From Marinobacter oulmenensis (GTDB taxonomy: Bacteria; Pseudomonadota; Gammaproteobacteria; Pseudomonadales; Oleiphilaceae), in NCBI RefSeq assembly GCF_014201735.1, contig NZ_JACHFE010000004.1:226275-290274 (forward strand): a stretch of 64,000 nt of DNA, in the 5' to 3' direction. A program made the translations under genes and the position numbers. Shown here piece by piece: positions 26,715 through 35,665 of this stretch. The notes below the pieces were generated by a model. The model made no database searches. It had not been told where the DNA came from and was given only the letters and a program-made list of their open reading frames with translations. Each line of letters opens with the position of its first letter. The first letter of the stretch is position 1.

Positions 26715-27602
26715 TCACTCCGGCTTGTAGAGCTTCAGAATACTGGAGAAATCCAGATCCGCACTGCCCTGCCCTGCGTGCAACTGGAACAGGTTGCGAG
26801 CCAGGGAGCCCATGGGGATGGAGGATTGCTGCTTCACAGCGTTATCGAAGGCCAGCCCGAGGTCCTTAGTCATCAGCTTGACCAGGAAACCACCCTGGTA
26901 GTCCCGGGAAGCGGGCACACCTTCCATGACCCCGGGCCACGGGTTATAGACGTTCAGAGCCCAGTTGCCGCCGGAGCTCTGTTTCATGATCTCTGACAGG
27001 ACCGCCGGATCCAGACCATTATTGGCCCCCAGCGCCAGTGCCTCACTGGTGCCGGCCATCAGAATCGCCAGCAGCATGTTGTTGCAGATTTTGGCCACCT
27101 GTCCGGCACCGTGAGGCCCTGCCAGGAATATGTTCTTGCCCATGGCATCGAGAATCGGCTTGGCCCGGTTGAAGGTTTCCTCCTCGCCGCCACAGATAAA
27201 CGTGAGCGTGCCAGCCTTGGCACCACCGACACCGCCGGAGACCGGGGCATCAATAAACGCCAGCCCTTTTTCCGTGGCGGCCTGGGCGACACCCCGGGCG
27301 GTTTCCGGTGCAATGGTAGAGGAATCAATGACCAGGGTGCCGGCAGGCAGTGCCGACAACAGCCCGTTTTCACCCAGGTACACGGTTTCCACGTGCTGCC
27401 CCGCCGGCAGCATGGTGATCACGCATTCGGCACCATTGGCTGCATCGTGGGCCGTGTCCGCAGTGGCCGCACCGTCAGAAACCAGAGCTGAAACAGCATC
27501 CTTCGAGAGATCAAACACCGTGACATCGTGACCGGCCTTGAGCAGGTTGCTGGCCATGGGGCCACCCATGTTGCCCAGCCCGATAAATGCAATCTTGGCC
27601 AT
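26715..27602 (-). CDS. mmsB: 3-hydroxyisobutyrate dehydrogenase
   Basis: A 295-residue beta-hydroxyacid dehydrogenase. The N-terminal Rossmann motif is GLGNMGGPMASN (residues 8-19), the substrate-binding signature DAPVSGGVGGAKAGTL follows, and the catalytic lysine is K171 in QVAKICNNML. It oxidises 3-hydroxyisobutyrate to methylmalonate semialdehyde with NAD. AAGGAG eight bases upstream marks the ATG at 27602. It is last in the acyl-CoA dehydrogenase-hydratase-hydrolase-mmsB unit and feeds MmsA. Confidence 0.95.
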   Translation of the reverse strand: MAKIAFIGLGNMGGPMASNLLKAGHDVTVFDLSKDAVSALVSDGAATADTAHDAANGAECVITMLPAGQHVETVYLGENGLLSALPAGTLVIDSSTIAPETARGVAQAATEKGLAFIDAPVSGGVGGAKAGTLTFICGGEEETFNRAKPILDAMGKNIFLAGPHGAGQVAKICNNMLLAILMAGTSEALALGANNGLDPAVLSEIMKQSSGGNWALNVYNPWPGVMEGVPASRDYQGGFLVKLMTKDLGLAFDNAVKQQSSIPMGSLARNLFQLHAGQGSADLDFSSILKLYKPE

Positions 27603-27622
27603 GTTGCTTCTCCTTGTTGTTG

Positions 27623-28696
27623 TCATTCGCTGAAAAAGTCGTCAATCCAGTCGCTGTCCACTTCCGCCAGAGTAGGGTAACGCCAGCGGGGCTGCAGATC
27701 CTTGTCGATCAGCAGGGCCCGCACGCCTTCTGCAAACTCGCCCTTGCGCAGACAGTTGCAGGAAAGCACCAGTTCCTTGTCGAAAACCTGGGCCAGACTG
27801 TCGAGGCGGCTGCGATGGTAGTGCCGCCACATCAGGGCCATGGACGTCGGCGAGGCGCCGGCCAGCCCTTTTGTGGCTTTGCCCAGCCAGTCATCCCGGC
27901 CTGCCAGTTCCATCAACTGATGGACGGCCTGCTCCAGGGTGTCGGCATCCACCGCCCGATTGATGTCGTCATAATGGGTTCGTACCGGCGATTCCGGCAT
28001 GGCTCCGGCACTGTGCTGCTCGAACTGGCGCAGCACACTGCCAACCACCACATGAGCCGGCTGCCCCTGCCACTCAGCGCGGGTCAGGGCCTGGATCACC
28101 TCGGCTTTAAGCTCGTGCCGGATAAAGCGGTCAGCCATGCCGGTAAACAGGGCGTCCGGGCCATTGATACGGGCACCAGTCAGCCCCAGAAACAGCCCGG
28201 TGTGCCCGGGCATGCGGTTGAGAAACCAGCCCGCCCCTATGTCCGGGTAAAGGCCGATATTCACCTCCGGCATGGCCAGCCTGGAGTGTTCGGTGACCAC
28301 CCGATGCGAGGCGCCGACCATCAGGCCTATCCCCCCGCCCATGACAATACCATTGCCCCAGCACACGATCGGCTTGGGAAAGGTGTGAATCTGGTAATCG
28401 AGCTGGTATTCCTCGGTGAAGAATCGCTCTCCCTCACCGGCGCTGCCAGACTCGGTCATACTCCGGTACAGAGCCACGATGTCGCCACCGGCACAGAACG
28501 CTTTATCGCCTTCGGATTCCAGCCAAACCGCCTTGACGCGGGGATCTTCCGCCCAGCGCTGGAGCTGGGGGCGCAGCAGGTTGATCATTTCCAGGGACAG
28601 CGAGTTGAGGCTGCGCGGGGCATTCAGCCGGGCCACCGCAATGCAGCCGTCACCCGGGGTTTTCCATTCTTCAAAAACGAGAGTCTGGTCGCTCAT
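27623..28696 (-). CDS. 3-hydroxyisobutyryl-CoA hydrolase (crotonase family)
   Basis: A 357-residue crotonase-fold protein, longer than hydratases and typical of HIBYL-CoA hydrolase. The block KAFCAGGDIVALYRSM near residue 60, GNGIVMGGGIGLMVGASHRV and PEVNIGLYPDIGAGWFLNRM are characteristic of that subgroup. It releases free 3-hydroxyisobutyrate from its CoA ester, an essential step because the next enzyme uses the free acid. GGGGAG precedes the ATG. It stands 20 bases upstream of mmsB and 16 bases after the hydratase gene. Confidence 0.92.
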   Translation of the reverse strand: MSDQTLVFEEWKTPGDGCIAVARLNAPRSLNSLSLEMINLLRPQLQRWAEDPRVKAVWLESEGDKAFCAGGDIVALYRSMTESGSAGEGERFFTEEYQLDYQIHTFPKPIVCWGNGIVMGGGIGLMVGASHRVVTEHSRLAMPEVNIGLYPDIGAGWFLNRMPGHTGLFLGLTGARINGPDALFTGMADRFIRHELKAEVIQALTRAEWQGQPAHVVVGSVLRQFEQHSAGAMPESPVRTHYDDINRAVDADTLEQAVHQLMELAGRDDWLGKATKGLAGASPTSMALMWRHYHRSRLDSLAQVFDKELVLSCNCLRKGEFAEGVRALLIDKDLQPRWRYPTLAEVDSDWIDDFFSE

Positions 28697-28712
28697 GGGA
28701 TCTCCCCGGTAA

Positions 28713-29492
28713 TCAGCGGTTTTTCCATTCAGGCTGGCGCTTTTCCAGGAAGGCATTCACGCCCTCACGCTGGTCTTCGGTACTGAACAGTTCCACGAAC
28801 AGTTCCCGCTCCATGCGCCAGCCATCGCTGTGGCTGCGACCATCCCGGGCACTCATCACCAGTTGCTTGCAACGGGAAATGGCAGACGGGCTTTGCCGAC
28901 AGGCACCTTCGGCCAGCTCCAGGGCTTTTTCCAGGCTTTTCCCGGACGGCACCACCTCTTCCACCAGCCCGATCGCCAACGCTTTGTCGGCCTTCACCCG
29001 CTCACCACAGAGAATCATGCGCTTGGCCCAGCCCTCGCCGACCAGCCAGGGCAGGTTCTGGGTTCCACCGGCGCACGGCAGCAGGCCGACACCGGATTCC
29101 GGCAGGGCCATCTGGGCATGTTCTTCGGCGATGCGGATATCGCAGGCCATGGCACACTCCAGTCCGCCACCCATGGCGTAGCCGTTGACCGCCGCGATGG
29201 AAACACCGCGGAACTTCACCAGGGTTTCGAAGGCCTGGCCGAACAGTTGCGCCATCTGACTGGCATTGCCTACATCACCATCGGCGAAGGCCTTGAGATC
29301 GGCGCCGGCGGAAAAGAATTTCTCCCCCTCCCCGGTCACCACCAGGGCGTAGATGTTGCGGTCCGCGTTCAGCGCCTCGATGGTGTCGGTCAGGGCATTC
29401 AGCGAATCGGCTGTCCAGGTGTTCGCCGGCGGATTGGCAATGGTCAGGATGGCGATATGGTCGCGTTTCTCGAGTTTGATCAGGTCACTCAT
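28713..29492 (-). CDS. Enoyl-CoA hydratase, probable methacrylyl-CoA hydratase
   Basis: A 259-residue crotonase with both hydratase glutamates present, in GGGLECAMACDIRIAEE and LPESGVGLLP. The oxyanion-hole loop is KFFSAGADLKAF. In this setting it should add water to methacrylyl-CoA to form 3-hydroxyisobutyryl-CoA. General short-chain enoyl-CoA hydratases are indistinguishable by sequence alone; the assignment rests on its position between isobutyryl-CoA dehydrogenase and the HIBYL-CoA hydrolase. Confidence 0.9.
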   Translation of the reverse strand: MSDLIKLEKRDHIAILTIANPPANTWTADSLNALTDTIEALNADRNIYALVVTGEGEKFFSAGADLKAFADGDVGNASQMAQLFGQAFETLVKFRGVSIAAVNGYAMGGGLECAMACDIRIAEEHAQMALPESGVGLLPCAGGTQNLPWLVGEGWAKRMILCGERVKADKALAIGLVEEVVPSGKSLEKALELAEGACRQSPSAISRCKQLVMSARDGRSHSDGWRMERELFVELFSTEDQREGVNAFLEKRQPEWKNR

Positions 29493-29506
29493 TGTCTCTT
29501 CCCCAG

Positions 29507-30673
29507 TTATTGGATGGCTTCAGCCACGCCGTCTTCCAGCACCCGGCGGGCCACGATCAGGCGCATGATCTCGTTGGTGCCCTCGAGGATCTGGTGCACC
29601 CGCAGGTCCCGCAGCAGGCGCTCAACGGGGTATTCCTGGATATAGCCGTACCCCCCGTGCAGCTGCAGGGCCTCATTGACCACCTCAAAACAGGTATCGG
29701 TGGCAAAGCGTTTGGCCATGGCGCAGTGGAGCGTGGCCTCAGGATCACCACTGTCCAGCTTGAAGGCGCCCAGACGTACCATCTGGCGGGCGGCAACCAG
29801 GTTGGTAGCCATATCCGCCAGCTTGAACTGCAGGGCCTGGAAGGTCGCCAGCGGCTTGCCGAACTGCTGACGCTCGTGCAGGTAGTTTCGGGCCCGGAGC
29901 AGCGCCGACTGGGCACCACCAAGCGAGCAGGTAGCGATATTCAGGCGGCCACCGTCCAGAGCCTTCATGGCAATGGCGAAGCCCTCGCCTTCCTCGCCAA
30001 CCCGGTTAGCCGCCGGTATGCGGACATCCTCAAAGGTAACCAGACGCGTGGGCTGACTGTGCCAGCCCATTTTCTCTTCGTTCTTGCCGTAGGAAATGCC
30101 GTCTGCCCCGGCCGGGACCACAAACGTGGAAATGCCGCGGGCGCCGGAATCGGCCTCGCCGGTTCTGGCCATCACCACGAGGATGTCGGTACCGCCGGCA
30201 CCGGAGATGAACATCTTGCTGCCATTGAGCACATAGCTGTCGCCGTCACGGACCGCACGGGTGCGCAGACTGGCGGCATCCGAACCGGCACCGGGCTCGG
30301 TCAGGCAATAGGACCCCAACCATTCGCCGCTGGCCAGGCGCGGAACCACGTCCTGACGGAGATCATCGGACGCAAAGCTGGCCACCATCCAGCTCACCAT
30401 GTTGTGGATGGTGATATAGGCCGCAGTGGAGGGACAGGCAGCGGCCAGTTCCTCGACGATGACCGATGTATCCAGGCGGGACAGCCCCATGCCACCGAGA
30501 GACTCGGGGGTGTACATGCCCATGAACCCCATTTCCCCGGCTTCCCGGAGAACGTCCACCGGAAACGTATGCTCCTTGTCCCACCGGGCGGCATGGGGTG
30601 CCATGGATTTTTCAGCAAAGGCCCGGGCGGCATCCCGGAATGCAATCTGGTCTTCATTCAGGTTGAAGTCCAT
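29507..30673 (-). CDS. Acyl-CoA dehydrogenase, probable isobutyryl-CoA dehydrogenase
   Basis: A 388-residue FAD-dependent acyl-CoA dehydrogenase, full length. The two family signatures are present: CLTEPGAGSDAASLRT and QLHGGYGYIQEYPVERLLRD. The catalytic base is probably E364 in LEGTNEIM, the position used by short- and branched-chain members. It oxidises isobutyryl-CoA to methacrylyl-CoA, passing electrons to ETF. A terminator-like hairpin sits between it and mmsA upstream, so it may have its own promoter or depend on readthrough. Confidence 0.91.
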   Translation of the reverse strand: MDFNLNEDQIAFRDAARAFAEKSMAPHAARWDKEHTFPVDVLREAGEMGFMGMYTPESLGGMGLSRLDTSVIVEELAAACPSTAAYITIHNMVSWMVASFASDDLRQDVVPRLASGEWLGSYCLTEPGAGSDAASLRTRAVRDGDSYVLNGSKMFISGAGGTDILVVMARTGEADSGARGISTFVVPAGADGISYGKNEEKMGWHSQPTRLVTFEDVRIPAANRVGEEGEGFAIAMKALDGGRLNIATCSLGGAQSALLRARNYLHERQQFGKPLATFQALQFKLADMATNLVAARQMVRLGAFKLDSGDPEATLHCAMAKRFATDTCFEVVNEALQLHGGYGYIQEYPVERLLRDLRVHQILEGTNEIMRLIVARRVLEDGVAEAIQ

Positions 30674-30714
30674 GACCAGGCTCCTGTTCTGTCAGGGCGC
30701 CGGGGTGAGGCCGT

Positions 30715-30739
30715 AAAAAGGCCGGACCGGAGTCCGGCC
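30715..30739 (-). terminator. Terminator or attenuator between mmsA and the acyl-CoA dehydrogenase
   Basis: Read on the minus strand, GGCCGGAC, TCCG, GTCCGGCC is a perfect 8-bp stem followed at once by five T residues. It lies 22 bases after the mmsA stop and would end or reduce transcription before the downstream valine genes. Confidence 0.8.
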
Positions 30740-30760
30740 AACGCCTCACCGACAACGCTG

Positions 30761-32254
30761 TTAACGAAGCTGAATGGAGAAATTGGCCTCGGAGGAAGCC
30801 GCTTCGGTTGAGAACCAGCGGGAAGTGACCGTCTTGGTCTCGGTATAGAAACGCACCGCCTGCTTGCCGTAGGCGTGCTGGTCCCCGTAGAAAGAGCCCT
30901 TCCAGCCCGTGAAGGAGAAGAACGGCAGGGGCACCGGAATGGGGATGTTCACACCCACCTGACCGACGTCGATTTCATGCTGGAAGCGGCGGGCAGCGCC
31001 ACCGTGGTTGGTGAAGATGGAGGTGCCATTGCCATAGGGGCTGTTGTTGATCAGCTCGATGGCCTCACCGAGATTGTCTGCGTTCATACATGACAGGACC
31101 GGGCCGAAGATCTCTTCCTTGTAGATATCCATCTCGGTCGTCACGTCGCTGAACAGCGTCGGCCCGACCCAGTTACCATCCGGCAAGCCATCAACAGTGC
31201 AGCCACGGCCATCCAGCAACAGCTTGGCGCCCTGGGACTCACCAGTGGCGATCAGGGACTCGATCCGGTCCTTGGCCTTGGCACTGATAATCGGACCATA
31301 ACTGGCTCCGGAATCGTTCCAGGCTCCGGGGCGGACCTTCGCCATGGCTTCCTTCAGTTCCGGAATCCACTGCTGGGCCTCACCCACGAATACCGCCACG
31401 GAAATGGCCATACAGCGCTGGCCGGCCGCGCCCACGGAGGCCCCCACCAGGGCATTCAGCACCTGCTGTTTGTCGGCATCCGGCATGATCACCATGTGGT
31501 TCTTGGCACCGGCGAAACTCTGCACCCGTTTCATATGGCGGGTGCCGGTTTCGTAAATGTACTGCCCCACCGGCACGGAACCGACAAAGGAAATGGCGCG
31601 GATGGCCGGATCAGTCAGCAGCGTGTCCACCTGCTCCTTGGCACCGTGAACCACCTGCAGCACGCCTTTGGGGGCACCGGCCTGTTCAAACAGTTCGGCC
31701 AGGCGCATGGGCGTCAGCGGATCCTGCTCAGAGGGCTTGAGCACGAAGGTGTTCCCGCAGGCAATCGCCATCGGGAACATCCAAAGCGGAATCATGGCCG
31801 GGAAGTTGAACGGCGTAATACCGGCACAAACGCCCAGCGGCTGGGTCCAGGAATGGGTATCCACTTCCCGTGCCACATTTTCCACGGTCTCGCCCATCAT
31901 CAGCGAGGCCACATTGGCGGCGTGCTCAACCACCTCAATGCCGCGCCAGACATCGCCCTTGGCATCGTCAAACGTCTTGCCGGTCTCCTGGGACAGGATT
32001 TCGGCAATCTCGTCGTGATGCTCCTTGAGCAGGGCCTGATACCGCATCATCACCCGGGCGCGTTCAGAAACCGGCGTTTCCTTCCAGCTCTTGAACACTT
32101 CTCCGGCGTTGTCGATGGCTTTACGCATCTCGTCCGGTGTCGCACAGGGCACCTGGGCGATAACCTCATTGGTTGCGGGATTGGTGACATCAATCCAGTT
32201 GGTGGTATTGCTCTGGACAAACTCACCGGCAATGAACTGGGGGACTTTCTGCAT
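30761..32254 (-). CDS. mmsA: Methylmalonate-semialdehyde dehydrogenase (CoA-acylating)
   Basis: A 497-residue aldehyde dehydrogenase of the MmsA type. It begins [18 protein letters not shown], has the MmsA-specific [20 protein letters not shown] segment and the catalytic cysteine C281 in [10 protein letters not shown]. It converts methylmalonate semialdehyde to propionyl-CoA with CoA and NAD, completing valine catabolism. AGGGA upstream supports the ATG at 32254; the open frame extends much further without family similarity. The LiuR-like box at 32347-32361 and the divergent AraC regulator both lie in its promoter region. Confidence 0.96.
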   Translation of the reverse strand: MQKVPQFIAGEFVQSNTTNWIDVTNPATNEVIAQVPCATPDEMRKAIDNAGEVFKSWKETPVSERARVMMRYQALLKEHHDEIAEILSQETGKTFDDAKGDVWRGIEVVEHAANVASLMMGETVENVAREVDTHSWTQPLGVCAGITPFNFPAMIPLWMFPMAIACGNTFVLKPSEQDPLTPMRLAELFEQAGAPKGVLQVVHGAKEQVDTLLTDPAIRAISFVGSVPVGQYIYETGTRHMKRVQSFAGAKNHMVIMPDADKQQVLNALVGASVGAAGQRCMAISVAVFVGEAQQWIPELKEAMAKVRPGAWNDSGASYGPIISAKAKDRIESLIATGESQGAKLLLDGRGCTVDGLPDGNWVGPTLFSDVTTEMDIYKEEIFGPVLSCMNADNLGEAIELINNSPYGNGTSIFTNHGGAARRFQHEIDVGQVGVNIPIPVPLPFFSFTGWKGSFYGDQHAYGKQAVRFYTETKTVTSRWFSTEAASSEANFSIQLR

Positions 32255-32346
32255 GACTGGGCTTCCCTGTTTGTTGTTATACGGGAGTGTTTCACCGGCA
32301 CCATCATGGCCCCGTGAAACGGTGATTTCAGAAAAGACTAGCACGC

Positions 32347-32361
32347 AGTTTACGTAAAGGT
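32347..32361 (-). promoter_or_regulatory. LiuR-like operator in the mmsA/mmsR divergent region
   Basis: The minus strand reads ACCTTTACGTAAACT, nearly identical to the sites before livG and the acyl-CoA synthetase. It is 93 bases upstream of mmsA and 23 bases from the AraC regulator start, so it may control both directions. MmsR probably also binds in this gap, but I see no clear second motif. Confidence 0.65.
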
Positions 32362-32383
32362 GATTGACTAAATTTCGCCGGTG

Positions 32384-33301
32384 ATGGATTATTTTTCGAT
32401 GAATGACAGAGCCCATCCGCCCCAGATCACCCAGACTTCCCAGTGGCCGGTCCCTGCAGACAGTGTGCGCTATGTGGTTCCGGAGCCGATCGTCCGCCTG
32501 CTGGCCAGTCACCCGCTGACCCGCGAACTCTACCCGCTGGCGTTCGGCCACTACCGCAGGGCCGCCGGCCATCACATGCACCGCGAGCATCATCGTGACA
32601 ATCTTTTGATCTATTGCACCGACGGCAAGGCGTTCCTTAACGTCGCTGGCGAGCCCTACACCGTCGAGGCGGGCGACCTGGTATTACTGCCGGCTGGCGC
32701 CAGCCACCGATACACAGCCGACCCGGACAATCCCTGGAGTATCCACTGGGTGCATTTCACCGGCCCCCAGGCACAGGCCTTTGGTGATTACATGGGATTC
32801 GATGACGGCACACGGATTCGGCGACTGGGCCGCCAGCCCAGACTGCTGGTAGACTTCAACGGCCTTCTTTCCGTCCGGGAAACCGGGTTCCGGACCCGCG
32901 GGCTGGTGCACGCCAGCAACCGGCTGCGCCAACTGATGACAGCCATACCGCTGATTGCTGACGAAACCGGGCCAGCACGCCAGGCGGAGCTGGATACCCT
33001 GCACAACTACATGCGGGAAAATCTGGAGAAGAGACTGACACTGGGCCAGTTGGCCGAGCTTTCCGGGTTATCGCCGGCGCACTTCGCCACCCGCTACCGG
33101 GAGCAGACAGGCACCTCACCGATCCAGCATTTCCTGCATCTGAAGGTGGAACGGGCCTGCCAGTTGCTGGACACCACCAGCCAGAGCTTTGCAGACATCA
33201 GCCGGCAACTCGGCTACGACGATGCCTACTATTTCTCCCGGCTGTTCAAGAAAGTCATGGGCAAGTCGCCCAGTGATTACCGGCATACCGCCCGGCACTG
33301 A
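32384..33301 (+). CDS. mmsR: AraC-family regulator of the valine operon
   Basis: A 305-residue regulator with an N-terminal cupin-like sensing domain ([36 protein letters not shown]) and a C-terminal double helix-turn-helix ([21 protein letters not shown], then [25 protein letters not shown]). Divergent placement from mmsA matches mmsR in Pseudomonas aeruginosa, the known activator of mmsAB. GTG (32381) and ATG (32399) are other possible starts, and none has a strong ribosome site. Confidence 0.85.
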   Translation: MDYFSMNDRAHPPQITQTSQWPVPADSVRYVVPEPIVRLLASHPLTRELYPLAFGHYRRAAGHHMHREHHRDNLLIYCTDGKAFLNVAGEPYTVEAGDLVLLPAGASHRYTADPDNPWSIHWVHFTGPQAQAFGDYMGFDDGTRIRRLGRQPRLLVDFNGLLSVRETGFRTRGLVHASNRLRQLMTAIPLIADETGPARQAELDTLHNYMRENLEKRLTLGQLAELSGLSPAHFATRYREQTGTSPIQHFLHLKVERACQLLDTTSQSFADISRQLGYDDAYYFSRLFKKVMGKSPSDYRHTARH

Positions 33302-33325
33302 GGCCGGGCGCTGACGGAACGTCAG
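33290..33325. terminator. Hairpins between convergent mmsR and proline racemase-like gene
   Basis: A 7-bp stem (GCCCGGC/GCCGGGC, 33290-33309) overlaps the mmsR stop and a 6-bp stem (CTGACG/CGTCAG, 33311-33325) overlaps the stop of the next gene. There is no T-run, so termination is likely but not canonical. Confidence 0.35.
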
Positions 33326-34413
33326 TCGTTACCGGAGGGCAGGACGTCGGCATTGCCCGGTGTCGACAGGTTATGCCGGTGCCGGCTGGAAAGGATATGG
33401 TGCAGACTGCCGCATTCCACCATGGGATCGTCGCAGTTCACCACAATATCGGAACGGGCGATGACGTAGCCCTTGCCGGTGATGCTGTTTTTCACCACCT
33501 GATAGTCGCCGGCCTGCTCCACCGAGGTGAATTCACCGATAAACCCGGTCTCCCGAAGCGAGATGGTTTCCAGGCGATCCCCCGGGCGGATGCTGCCTTC
33601 GTAGTTCATCAGCGCCAGGCGGGCTGAGGTGCCGGTGCCGGTGGTACTGCGACAGATCACACCGGGGTGCACATAGGTCGCTGACCGGGAGCGGTAGTAG
33701 CCATCGGCCACGTGTTCAACCGGGCCCATGAAATGCAGGAACGGCAGCGGGCCGACATCCCCCAGGGTGTAGTGGGAGAAGCCCCGCTCGGCCTGAATCG
33801 CCTCAACAATAGCGTACGCCGTGCGCGACAGCGCCTGCTCCTCATCCATATTCAGCTGAAAGCCGAGTTCCCGGGCGTCCACCAGCGCGTAGAAACCTCC
33901 ACTGTAGGCCACGCTGTAAGTCACTTCCCCAAGGTCCGGCACATGGATGCTGGCTTTGTAGGTGTCAATGTAACTGGGCAGACCCTCGCAGGTGATGGCC
34001 TCTACCACTCCGTCACGAACCGTTGCTTCAATGTTCACCAGCCCCGCCGGCGATTCCAGCATGAAATGTTGCCGGCCTTCCCGCTTTTCCACGATGCCGG
34101 ACTCCAGCACCGCGGTTGCGGTGCAGATGGTGTTGGACCCCGAATAGATCGGGTACCCCATCACCTCCATGATGATGTAGCCGGCCGCGGCCCGGGGATC
34201 GGTGGCCGGCACCAGCAGGTCCACCGACATTTCCGGAATGCCGTAGGGCTCTTCCAGCAGCAAGCGGCGCAGGCCATCGGCGTCGTCCCGCAGGTATTCC
34301 ATCTGGGCACGCACCGTATCGCCGGGTAGCAGATCAATGCCGCCGGTGACGATGCGGCTGACATCGCCTCCGGCGTGGGTGTCCATCAACTGGATGCTCA
34401 GTTCCGGTTTCAT
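33322..34413 (-). CDS. Proline racemase-family protein with Ser/Thr at the catalytic cysteine positions
   Basis: A 363-residue member of the proline racemase superfamily. It starts with the expected DTHAGGD block. Where racemases have MCGHGTIG, this protein reads YSGSNTIC, with S91 in place of the first cysteine. Where they have DRSPCGTGT it reads CRSTTGTGT, with T258 in place of the second. Characterised combinations I know are Cys/Cys (racemase and epimerase), Ser/Cys (4-hydroxyproline epimerase) and Cys/Thr (trans-3-hydroxyproline dehydratase). Ser/Thr fits none cleanly, so no activity is assigned. It is coupled by a one-base overlap to the upstream MDR dehydrogenase gene. Confidence 0.85.
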   Translation of the reverse strand: MKPELSIQLMDTHAGGDVSRIVTGGIDLLPGDTVRAQMEYLRDDADGLRRLLLEEPYGIPEMSVDLLVPATDPRAAAGYIIMEVMGYPIYSGSNTICTATAVLESGIVEKREGRQHFMLESPAGLVNIEATVRDGVVEAITCEGLPSYIDTYKASIHVPDLGEVTYSVAYSGGFYALVDARELGFQLNMDEEQALSRTAYAIVEAIQAERGFSHYTLGDVGPLPFLHFMGPVEHVADGYYRSRSATYVHPGVICRSTTGTGTSARLALMNYEGSIRPGDRLETISLRETGFIGEFTSVEQAGDYQVVKNSITGKGYVIARSDIVVNCDDPMVECGSLHHILSSRHRHNLSTPGNADVLPSGND

Positions 34414-35555
34414 CAGTCAGCCTCCAGGGCGTGGGGTTCACCGTGCACCTGCCATTGCTCATCAGGCACGATCACAATCTTGCCGAGGTAGTTGCTGCCC
34501 CGGTTCATGAAGTATTCCTCCGCCCTGTGCAGTTCGGACAGAGGGAAAGCGCCGTGCAGCACCGGCTTGAGCTGTCCGTCCCGTATCCACTGCATCAACT
34601 GGGCGGCTTCGTCGCGGGTGCCGTGGGAAACCCCGAAAATCTGGACCTGGTAAAGGTAGATCCGGGTCCACAGGATCTCACTGATGTTTCCGCCACTGGC
34701 GCCGGCAATGCTCAGGCGCGGATAGGTACGGCGGGCGTTCATGTCGAAGATCATGGCATCGATGAAACGATCGGTCATTTCACCGCCCACCAGATCCATG
34801 ACCGCATCGAGCGGTTTTCCGCCTGTCGCCTGCTTCACCCGGTCCACAAACGTCTCCATGTCACCGCGGTCCAGCACGGCTTCGGCACCAAGATCCAGCA
34901 GCGCCTGCGCTTTGCTCTGCTGGCTCAGGGCATAGGGGATCGCGCCCATGATGCGGCACAACTGGATCAGCGCGGTGCCAACGCCACCGCTGGCGCCGGT
35001 CACAAGGACATGTTCACCTTCGGATACATCTGCGGAGGTGAGCATGTGCATGGCGGTCTGGTAGGAGCACATGCCCATGGACGCCAGCTCGGCATCGGTC
35101 ACCAGCGGATTGGCAATATGGTGGAACTGGTCGGACGGCACCACCACATACTCGGCATAGCCGCCGTCCGCGCCATGGCCGTAATAGTCCGGAGTCAGAT
35201 TGATGTCTGTGCGATCATCGGCGTAAATATTGAAATCCAGCAGCCCGCGCTCGCCCACGCGGCTTTCGCTGACACCCTCGCCAACGGCCGCCACGCGGCC
35301 AACCACATCGGCTCCCTGAATCCGTGGAAACGTCAGCGTCGGCTTGCCGCCCATCTGGAACGACGTCATCTCGCCTTTTTTGGTGGGATACAGGCCCTCA
35401 CGGGCCTTGCGGTCGGTGTTGTTCTTCGCGGTTGCAGTCACCTGCACCAGCACCTCGCCAGGGCCAGGCTGGGGCACGGGCACATCCTGGTACTCGAGCT
35501 TGTCGATACCGCCATGGCCGGTCAGGACCATGGCCTTCATGGAGGATGGAATCAT
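34413..35555 (-). CDS. MDR-superfamily zinc-type alcohol dehydrogenase/quinone oxidoreductase
   Basis: A 380-residue medium-chain dehydrogenase/reductase. The N-terminal GroES-like domain includes QPGPGEVLVQVTAT, and the nucleotide-binding motif is VTGASGGVGTALIQL. It should reduce a carbonyl or enone, or oxidise an alcohol, with NAD(P)H. The structural zinc cysteine cluster of true alcohol dehydrogenases is not evident, favouring the quinone oxidoreductase branch. Starts at 35555 (ATG) or 35540 are both possible. Co-transcribed with the proline racemase-like gene; a joint pathway is not obvious. Confidence 0.82.
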   Translation of the reverse strand: MIPSSMKAMVLTGHGGIDKLEYQDVPVPQPGPGEVLVQVTATAKNNTDRKAREGLYPTKKGEMTSFQMGGKPTLTFPRIQGADVVGRVAAVGEGVSESRVGERGLLDFNIYADDRTDINLTPDYYGHGADGGYAEYVVVPSDQFHHIANPLVTDAELASMGMCSYQTAMHMLTSADVSEGEHVLVTGASGGVGTALIQLCRIMGAIPYALSQQSKAQALLDLGAEAVLDRGDMETFVDRVKQATGGKPLDAVMDLVGGEMTDRFIDAMIFDMNARRTYPRLSIAGASGGNISEILWTRIYLYQVQIFGVSHGTRDEAAQLMQWIRDGQLKPVLHGAFPLSELHRAEEYFMNRGSNYLGKIVIVPDEQWQVHGEPHALEAD

Positions 35556-35665
35556 GGGCAACAGCGTCTCCCTGTCTGATGGATTTGGTATCCGCCAAGA
35601 ATAGGAAAGATCACCGCCAGTGTCAGGGGCTGTTACGGATATCCATTAGCCGCCCGGCGCAGACG

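Noticed and set aside
29492..30811. 439-codon plus-strand frame opposite the acyl-CoA dehydrogenase
   Set aside because: Antisense to a full-length dehydrogenase with intact signatures; no domain.
34431..35579. 382-codon plus-strand frame opposite the MDR dehydrogenase
   Set aside because: Same extent as the real gene on the other strand, with shadow-like composition.
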